From contig PMST01000307.1 of NCBI GenBank assembly GCA_003168295.1, positions 13,178-20,757 on the forward strand: a DNA stretch of 7,580 nucleotides, written 5' to 3'. This document shows, in pieces, positions 5,589-7,580 of the stretch; positions within the stretch are counted from its first letter, which is position 1; each line of letters begins with the position of its first letter. Source of the DNA: Actinomycetota bacterium. GTDB taxonomy: Bacteria; Actinomycetota; Actinomycetes; Streptosporangiales; Streptosporangiaceae. Made by a program: the position numbers and the translations under genes. Below the pieces are notes generated by a model. That model was not told where the DNA came from and made no database searches. It saw only the letters and a program-made list of their open reading frames with translations.

Positions 5589-5697
5589 AGTCCGCTGTCT
5601 TTACAGGCATGCGACTGGGGGTACCCAGGACGCCCCCTGGCACGAGCCGGCTGCTGCCCGGTGCCCGCAAAACGACCAATCACCGAGGAACCCTGTC
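5589..5697 (+). promoter_or_regulatory. Structured 5' leader of rplS
   Basis: This 109-base gap holds alternative pairings. CTGGG-GGTA-CCCAG (5615-5628) competes with GGGGG (5617-5621) pairing to CCCCC (5633-5637). A bulged hairpin GGCAC...GTGCC spans 5639-5665. L19 leaders that sense ribosomal protein are described in other bacteria; whether this is one is inference. GAGGAA at 5685-5690 is the ribosome binding site, 7 bases before the ATG. Confidence 0.4.
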
Positions 5698-6057
5698 ATG
5701 CATACCGCGATTGCCGAAATCGAGCAGGCCCAGACCCGGTCTGACATCCCGGACTTCAGGCCTGGGGACACGCTGAAGGTCCACGTCCGGGTCACCGAGG
5801 GAAACCGCTCGCGGATCCAGGTGTTCCAGGGCGTGGTCATCCGGCGCCAGGGCAGCGGGGCGCGCGAGACCTTCACCGTCCGCAAGGTCAGCTACGGCGT
5901 GGGCGTCGAGCGCACCTTCCCCGTGCACAGCCCGTCGCTGGACAAGATCGAGCCAGTCACCCGGGGTAAGGTCCGCCGGGCCAAGCTGTACTACCTGAGG
6001 GACCTGCGCGGCAAGGCGGCACGCATCAAGGAGCGGCGCGACCAGACCGGCAGCTAG
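5698..6057 (+). CDS. rplS: 50S ribosomal protein L19
   Basis: L19 sits at the 30S-50S interface of the ribosome. Length is 119 aa, typical (110-120). The whole conserved sequence is visible: [20 protein letters not shown] (17-36), [16 protein letters not shown] (39-54), [19 protein letters not shown] (57-75), [20 protein letters not shown] (77-96) and [16 protein letters not shown] (97-112). The ATG at 5698 has GAGGAA 7 bases upstream. It is separated from trmD by a structured leader and is followed after 20 bases by lepB. Placement after trmD is conserved in most bacteria. It may be expressed both from the rpsP promoter and from its own. Confidence 0.98.
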   Translation: MHTAIAEIEQAQTRSDIPDFRPGDTLKVHVRVTEGNRSRIQVFQGVVIRRQGSGARETFTVRKVSYGVGVERTFPVHSPSLDKIEPVTRGKVRRAKLYYLRDLRGKAARIKERRDQTGS

Positions 6058-6077
6058 CGGTGCCTGGCGGGTCGGCG

Positions 6078-6956
6078 ATGGACGATCAGGACGATCCTGG
6101 CACGCTCGCGTCGGCTCGCCCCGCGGAGTCTGCCTCAGCGCAGGCGCCGGGAAGGCAGGACGCTCCGCGCGGCCGCAAGGCCGCTGCGGAGGCCAAGAAG
6201 AAGAGCTTCTGGCGCGAGCTGCTCACCATCGTGGTGGCCGCCGCCGTCCTCACCCTGGTGGTGAAGGGGTTCGTCGTTCAGGTGTACCGGATCCCGTCGG
6301 CGTCGATGGAGAACACGCTCCTGATCGGCGACCGGGTCCTGGTGAACAAGCTCATCTATCATTTCCGCGGCATTGCCCGCGGCGACATCGTGGTGTTCAG
6401 CGGGCAGGACTCCTGGGGCCCCCCGCCCACGCCGCCGTCAAGCGACCCGGTGCTCCGGGTCTTCGATGACGTGCTCTCGGACATCGGTCTGCACAGCAGC
6501 CAGACCTATTACATCAAGCGGGTGATCGGCCTGCCCGGCGACACGGTGGCGTGCTGCATCGACGGCAAGGTCACGGTCAACGGGGTTCCGCTGAACGAGG
6601 GCTCCTACGTCTACCCGGGCAACGCCCCGTCGGCCTTCTCCTTCTCCGCGATCGTGCCGGCCGGCTACGTCTGGGTGATGGGAGACCACCGGGGCGACTC
6701 GGAGGATTCCCGCTACCACACCGATGATGCGCTGGGCGGCGGCGCGGTACCTGAAAACGAGGTGGTCGGCCGGGCGTTCCTGGTCATCTGGCCGCCCTCG
6801 CAGTTCCGCGACCTGCCCATCCCGTCCACCTTCAGCCAGTCCGCGCTGCACTCGGTGGCGGCTCACCCGGTGGCAGGCACCGCGGGCGCCGCCGGGGTCA
6901 TCGGCGCCCCTCTGCTGCTCCTGCGCCGCCGCAGGCGCCGCCGCCGGGAACGCTAG
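6078..6956 (+). CDS. lepB: Signal peptidase I
   Basis: LepB is a membrane-bound Ser/Lys protease that cleaves signal peptides from exported proteins. Length is 292 aa. Residues 1-45 are a charged disordered cytoplasmic segment, followed by a membrane helix (about 48-66, ELLTIVVAAAVLTLVV). Box IPSASM carries catalytic S76; YYIKRVIGLPGD carries the general base K147; the C-terminal box is MGDHRGDSEDSR (201-212). The CC pair at 159-160 (VACCIDGKVTVNG) recurs in actinobacterial LepB as I recall. Residues 263-282 form a weak second hydrophobic stretch, followed by eight consecutive Arg, so the C-terminus may re-enter the membrane with a cytoplasmic tail. Start: ATG 6078 has GGCGGG 6 bases upstream; a GTG at 6060 (six more residues) has no ribosome binding site but cannot be excluded. 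Actinomycetes often have several tandem signal peptidase genes after rplS. Confidence 0.94.
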   Translation: MDDQDDPGTLASARPAESASAQAPGRQDAPRGRKAAAEAKKKSFWRELLTIVVAAAVLTLVVKGFVVQVYRIPSASMENTLLIGDRVLVNKLIYHFRGIARGDIVVFSGQDSWGPPPTPPSSDPVLRVFDDVLSDIGLHSSQTYYIKRVIGLPGDTVACCIDGKVTVNGVPLNEGSYVYPGNAPSAFSFSAIVPAGYVWVMGDHRGDSEDSRYHTDDALGGGAVPENEVVGRAFLVIWPPSQFRDLPIPSTFSQSALHSVAAHPVAGTAGAAGVIGAPLLLLRRRRRRRRER

Positions 6957-6965
6957 GCCTGCACT

Positions 6966-7020
6966 CCGGCGCCCTAAGGCCGGCGATCGGGTTACCCCGG
7001 TTTAGCTCCGCCGGGATTTG
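6966..7020 (+). terminator. Weak terminator-like stems after lepB
   Basis: Two short stems lie in tandem: CCGGC (6966-6970) with GCCGG (6979-6983), and CCCGG (6996-7000) with CCGGG (7011-7015), the latter followed by ATTTGTCTT. The stems are only 5 bp and the T-tract is broken, so termination may be partial. Confidence 0.3.
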
Positions 7021-7021
7021 T

Positions 7022-7056
7022 CTTGGCCCTGGTTAATTTGACTTGGCCCTGGTTAA
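7022..7056. repeat. 15-bp direct repeat with 20-base period
   Basis: CTTGGCCCTGGTTAA occurs at 7022-7036 and again, exactly, at 7042-7056. The 20-base period puts the copies about two helical turns apart on the same DNA face, as in tandem regulator binding sites. Confidence 0.85.
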
Positions 7057-7190
7057 ATGGTCGCCGGGTTGCGGCCGTGTTCAGTTGCCAGTTAGTCGTT
7101 TGCCGCCTTATCGGGATTTCTGGCAGTATCGGGCGAAATATGATTTCCATTGGCAATTGCGGGGCTATCTGACCGGCGGGGTTGGGCGGG

Positions 7191-7213
7191 TTGCCGCTCG
7201 GGTGGCGCGGCAA
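7191..7213. repeat. Perfect 7-bp inverted repeat
   Basis: TTGCCGC (7191-7197), 9-base loop, GCGGCAA (7207-7213). It sits just upstream of the promoter-like TAAGCT (7220-7225) and could be an operator. Confidence 0.55.
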
Positions 7214-7253
7214 TGGCGCTAAGCTCAGGTGGATGACGGCGACGCTGCGGGTT

Positions 7254-7278
7254 CGCGTGGGCCGTCCAGGCCCGCGCG
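7254..7278 (+). repeat. Strong 10-bp hairpin in the leader of the next gene
   Basis: CGCGTGGGCC (7254-7263), loop GTCCA, GGCCCGCGCG (7269-7278): ten pairs with a single G-U wobble and a 5-base loop, 72 bases before the ATG at 7351. With no T-run it is more likely an RNA leader element than a terminator. Confidence 0.6.
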
Positions 7279-7350
7279 TGCGACGTTCGGCCCGCCGGTC
7301 GGAGGCGTGGTGGTCCTGATACGCGATAGAGGTTAGCGGAAGGGGCACGG

Positions 7351-7580
7351 ATGAGGGGCGTGACGCCCGGTGCCGAGCCGGACGCGGGCTCGGACGACAA
7401 CGTCGAGTCCCCGCCACGGGACCAAGACCAGGCGGCGAGCTCAGCCGCGGGTCCCGGGACCACGGATGCGCAGCGGCAGGCCCCAGAAGCGGGTCCGGCG
7501 GCCAGCGCGGACGACGCCAAGGGGCCGTCGGCCGAGGAAACGCCCTCCGGGTCGGCTGGTTCTGCCGGGTCAGCTAGTTC
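7351..7580 (+). CDS. Start of an unidentified protein with a disordered acidic N-terminus, 3' end outside the window
   Basis: An ATG at 7351 is preceded by GGAAGGGG (7338-7345) with 5-base spacing, a good ribosome binding site. The 76 visible codons stay open to the window edge and have typical G/C third positions. The sequence (MRGVTPGAEPDAGSDDNVES at its start) is rich in Ala, Gly, Ser, Asp, Glu and Pro, with no fold or motif visible, so function cannot be read from it. By position it may be a second signal peptidase I: actinomycetes commonly carry tandem copies after rplS, and the upstream LepB also starts with a disordered charged segment. That is inference; other membrane or secreted proteins start similarly. 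Confidence 0.7.
   Translation, partial: MRGVTPGAEPDAGSDDNVESPPRDQDQAASSAAGPGTTDAQRQAPEAGPAASADDAKGPSAEETPSGSAGSAGSAS

Larger units (their letters stand above)
6957..7350. other. Intergenic region between lepB and the next gene, with repeats and hairpins
   Basis: No convincing gene is present. The first 250 bases are lower in GC than the genes around them. The region holds a weak terminator-like stem after lepB, a 15-bp direct repeat, two perfect or near-perfect hairpins and a short possible leaderless ORF (7233-7319). It probably carries a new promoter for the gene starting at 7351. Confidence 0.6.

Noticed and set aside
5191..5697. In-frame upstream extension of rplS through trmD
   Set aside because: It overlaps trmD in another frame, and L19 starts normally at the ATG 5698 with its own ribosome binding site.
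7092..7520. Minus-strand frame over the lepB downstream region and the last gene
   Set aside because: It lacks protein-like sequence and opposes an ORF with a clear ribosome binding site at 7338-7345.
1..7580. A novel defence, mobile or biosynthetic system
   Set aside because: All intact genes belong to well-known importer, ribosome, tRNA-modification or secretion families. No transposase, integrase, nuclease, toxin or array was seen on either strand.

Overview
The window is chromosomal DNA from a high-GC actinomycete. It combines strong G/C third-position bias, a Tat-dependent lipoprotein, GTG starts, and a gene block (S16, KH protein, RimM, TrmD, L19, signal peptidase I) that matches, from memory, the order in Streptomyces and relatives. 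The Lys/Ala-rich tail on S16 and the disordered N-terminus on LepB also fit. I cannot name the genus.

Left part (1-1985, minus strand): two genes of a branched-chain amino acid/amide-type (HAAT) ABC importer. A Tat lipoprotein substrate-binding protein is followed 12 bases later by the first 169 codons of a LivG/LivF-like ATPase that runs off the window. The linker before the Tat signal is encoded by a striking cluster of G and C hexamers that looks like an in-frame palindromic insertion.

Middle part (1986-3007): mostly non-coding and lower in GC at its left end. It holds a decayed GntR/FadR-type regulator on the minus strand. The start of its DNA-binding domain and the last helices of its FCD effector domain survive, in different frames, with the middle gone. 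Its promoter looks intact: a TTGACA / 17 bp / TAGGAT pair overlaps an ATTGT-N2-ACAAT operator-like repeat, with the GTG start at the predicted transcription start (leaderless). A 24-codon stub behind it may be the start of a second lost gene.

Right part (3008-6956, plus strand): the translation operon rpsP-khpA-rimM-trmD-rplS-lepB. It encodes a small-subunit ribosomal protein, an RNA-binding KH protein, a 30S maturation factor, the tRNA m1G37 methyltransferase, a large-subunit ribosomal protein, and the membrane peptidase that removes signal peptides. The first three genes are packed within 5 bases of each other. trmD has its own strong ribosome binding site. rplS has a 109-base structured leader with a promoter-like box inside the end of trmD. 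S16 (257 aa) and TrmD (311 aa) both carry unusually long low-complexity C-terminal tails.

Right end (6957-7580): about 390 bases of repeat- and hairpin-bearing intergenic DNA, then the disordered start of another gene, possibly a second signal peptidase.

I see no RNA gene, CRISPR array, transposase or defence system. The genes are ordinary. The interest lies in the regulator relic with its preserved promoter, the G/C-hexamer insertion, the S16 and TrmD tails and the leaders.
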